This document shows, one piece after another, positions 62,699 through 64,000 of a stretch of DNA of 64,000 bases. The notes beneath the pieces were generated by a model that saw only the letters and a list, made by a program, of their open reading frames with translations, searched no databases and was not told the origin of the DNA. Numbering within the stretch: position 1 is the first letter of the stretch; the number at the start of each line of letters is the position of its first letter. The DNA is from Pseudactinotalea terrae (GTDB taxonomy: Bacteria; Actinomycetota; Actinomycetes; Actinomycetales; Beutenbergiaceae): NCBI RefSeq assembly GCF_009733845.1, contig NZ_WNXZ01000008.1, positions 124,001 to 188,000 on the forward strand, in the 5' to 3' direction. The translations under genes and the position numbers were made by a program.

Positions 62699-64000
62699 AT
62701 GTCTGTGCAACCTTCGCGCAGTGAAAGGCCAGGAGGGCGGCGGCTGTCCGCAACCCTGAGCCGCCGCACGCTGCTCACGGTCGGGGTCGGAGTCGTCAGC
62801 GCCGGAGCCCTCGCTGCGTGCCGCAGCGCTACCCCGGGCGATGCCGGGGGTGGCGGTGGCGGCGGCGAGCCACCCGCGACGCTCACGCTGCCGACCTTCG
62901 TGGCACCGCCCGAGGTCGAAGGAGCCACCGTCTCCTCGGTGGAGGGGGTGCCGGTCGCGTACTCCACGTTCGGCAGCCCGTACAGGTCCGTCACCGAGCC
63001 GCCTGGCTCCGGTGGGGAGGTCACGACCTTCCAGCCGCTGTTCCGGCCGCCGCCACCGCCGCTCGACGAGAACCCGTGGTGGCAGCAGCTCAACGAGCGG
63101 CTCGGCGTCACGATCAACGCGTTGCTCGCTCCCAGCGACAGCTACGCCGACAAGCTCTCGACCACCATCGCGGGCGGTGACATCCCCGACCTGACGGTGG
63201 TCTCCGAGAACATGGCTCCGGGCGCGATCAAGCTGGTCAAGCAGGGCGCCTTCCTCGATCTCACCGACGTCATCGGTGGCGACGCGATCAAGGAGTACCC
63301 GAACCTCGCCGCGATCCCCACCCGCGCGTGGAAGGACGCGGCAGTGGAGAACCGGATCTACGGCGTGCCGATGCCGATCGCAGACGGCGTCACGATGTAC
63401 CGACAGGACTGGGCCGAGGCGATCGGGTTCCCCGACCCGCCGACCGATGCCGACGAGGTCAAGGAGCTGCTGGTCGCCTTCAGCGAGAACTCACCACCCG
63501 GACAGGATGGTGTGAAGGGTTACGGGTTCAGCTCCTTCGATCAGGGCGTCGACTACTGCCAGCAGCTGTTCCACGTACCCAACAACTGGGCTGTGAGCGA
63601 TGACGGACAGTTCACGCACAAGGTCGAGACCGAGGAGTACGAGCAGGCGCTCGTCTACGGGCGCGAGCTCTGGGAGGCCGGCGTCTGGCATCCGGATGCT
63701 CCCACCCACACAGGCGAGGAGTACGAGGACATCTGGCTCGGTGGTCGAGGCGGTTGCTTCACCCTCAATGTGGCCAACATCTACAACCTGTTCTACGTCG
63801 AGGGCACCAAGCCTTTCGACCCGGTCGCCTTCGATGGCGGTGATCCGACGATCTGGCAGGCGCCGTCGATCTTCGCGTTTACTGCGATCTCCAGCCAGGT
63901 GACCGACGAGGAGCGGCTCAAGGAGCTGCTCGGCGTCCTGAACTGGTGGGCGGCGCCGTTCGGCAGCGAGGAGTACCTCCACATCGCATACGGCCTCGAG
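62699..64000 (+). CDS. Sugar ABC importer binding lipoprotein (3' end outside window)
   Basis: Start ATG 62699, with AAGGAG about seven bases before it (62688-62693). The frame is open for 434 codons to the window edge. A twin-Arg hydrophobic leader (LSRRTLLTVGVGVVSAGALAAC) ends in the lipobox GALAAC (Cys41), followed by a Gly-rich linker. The rest is an LplA/family-1-type solute-binding protein: PPPPPLDENPWWQQLNERLGVTINALLAPSDSYADKLSTTIAGGDIPDLTVV, then GVPMPIADGVTMYRQDWAEAIGFPDPPTDADEVKELLVAFSENSPPG. It presents oligosaccharides to the LplBC permeases upstream. The C-terminal part is missing here. Confidence 0.9.
   Translation, partial: MSVQPSRSERPGGRRLSATLSRRTLLTVGVGVVSAGALAACRSATPGDAGGGGGGGEPPATLTLPTFVAPPEVEGATVSSVEGVPVAYSTFGSPYRSVTEPPGSGGEVTTFQPLFRPPPPPLDENPWWQQLNERLGVTINALLAPSDSYADKLSTTIAGGDIPDLTVVSENMAPGAIKLVKQGAFLDLTDVIGGDAIKEYPNLAAIPTRAWKDAAVENRIYGVPMPIADGVTMYRQDWAEAIGFPDPPTDADEVKELLVAFSENSPPGQDGVKGYGFSSFDQGVDYCQQLFHVPNNWAVSDDGQFTHKVETEEYEQALVYGRELWEAGVWHPDAPTHTGEEYEDIWLGGRGGCFTLNVANIYNLFYVEGTKPFDPVAFDGGDPTIWQAPSIFAFTAISSQVTDEERLKELLGVLNWWAAPFGSEEYLHIAYGLE

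Noticed and set aside
1-64000. tRNA, rRNA and CRISPR arrays
   Set aside because: No cloverleaf, rRNA landmark or regularly spaced repeat array was recognised on reading both strands.

Overview
The window is high-GC DNA (about 70% G+C in most genes), with GTG starts, four-base start/stop overlaps and actinobacterial protein families throughout. LacI/AraC-controlled glycoside hydrolase loci with their own ABC importers, a DUF5107-TPR protein and two-component genes all fit a soil or plant-associated actinomycete, probably Micrococcales (Ruania/Beutenbergia/Cellulomonas-like). The genus is an inference. I see no rRNA, tRNA or CRISPR array.

Positions 1-7.8 kb are an accessory, defence-like island. 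It holds a frameshifted large protein of an NTPase/nuclease type ending in a PD-(D/E)XK-like domain, a lower-GC 450-residue protein with a nuclease-like D...QYK motif, an ISL3-family transposase remnant, an AbiTii-domain protein, and a complete but dead IS481-family element with 23-bp inverted repeats and a 16-bp target duplication. Three island genes contain the rare TTA leucine codon. From 8 to 13 kb lie an MFS exporter, a SnoaL-like protein divergent from an XRE/MmyB-type regulator, and a truncated sugar permease coupled to a DUF5060/DUF4038 glycoside hydrolase.

From 13 to 36 kb are mostly housekeeping and envelope genes: a secreted gluzincin metallopeptidase; a TerC-family transporter preceded by a yybP-ykoY (manganese) riboswitch; two SDR-type proteins; a DUF2254 membrane protein; a secreted GH43 arabinanase; a DUF3267-flavodoxin fusion with a frameshift; a TrkA/TrkH potassium system; NhaA; two ABC export pairs, one with a TetR gene and operator-like palindrome; AraC and NmrA-like genes; and a sensor kinase/response regulator pair next to a fatty-acid desaturase, an arrangement like DesK/DesR/Des.

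From 36.8 to 50.4 kb is a galactoside locus: GH2 and an AraC regulator on the minus strand, then DUF5107-TPR, lipoprotein binding protein, two permeases, GH36 alpha-galactosidase and an epimerase-like protein on the plus strand, the last five translationally coupled or closely spaced. From 50.6 to 53.5 kb are two coupled CNNM/CorC-type membrane proteins and a stand-alone Hcp-like protein. From 53.7 kb to the end is a second carbohydrate locus: GH10 xylanase, LacI regulator, GH42 beta-galactosidase, a GHL6-like hydrolase, then an LplB/LplC-type importer with its binding protein, which runs off the window. CGAANNTTCG palindromes before this importer are candidate LacI-family operators.
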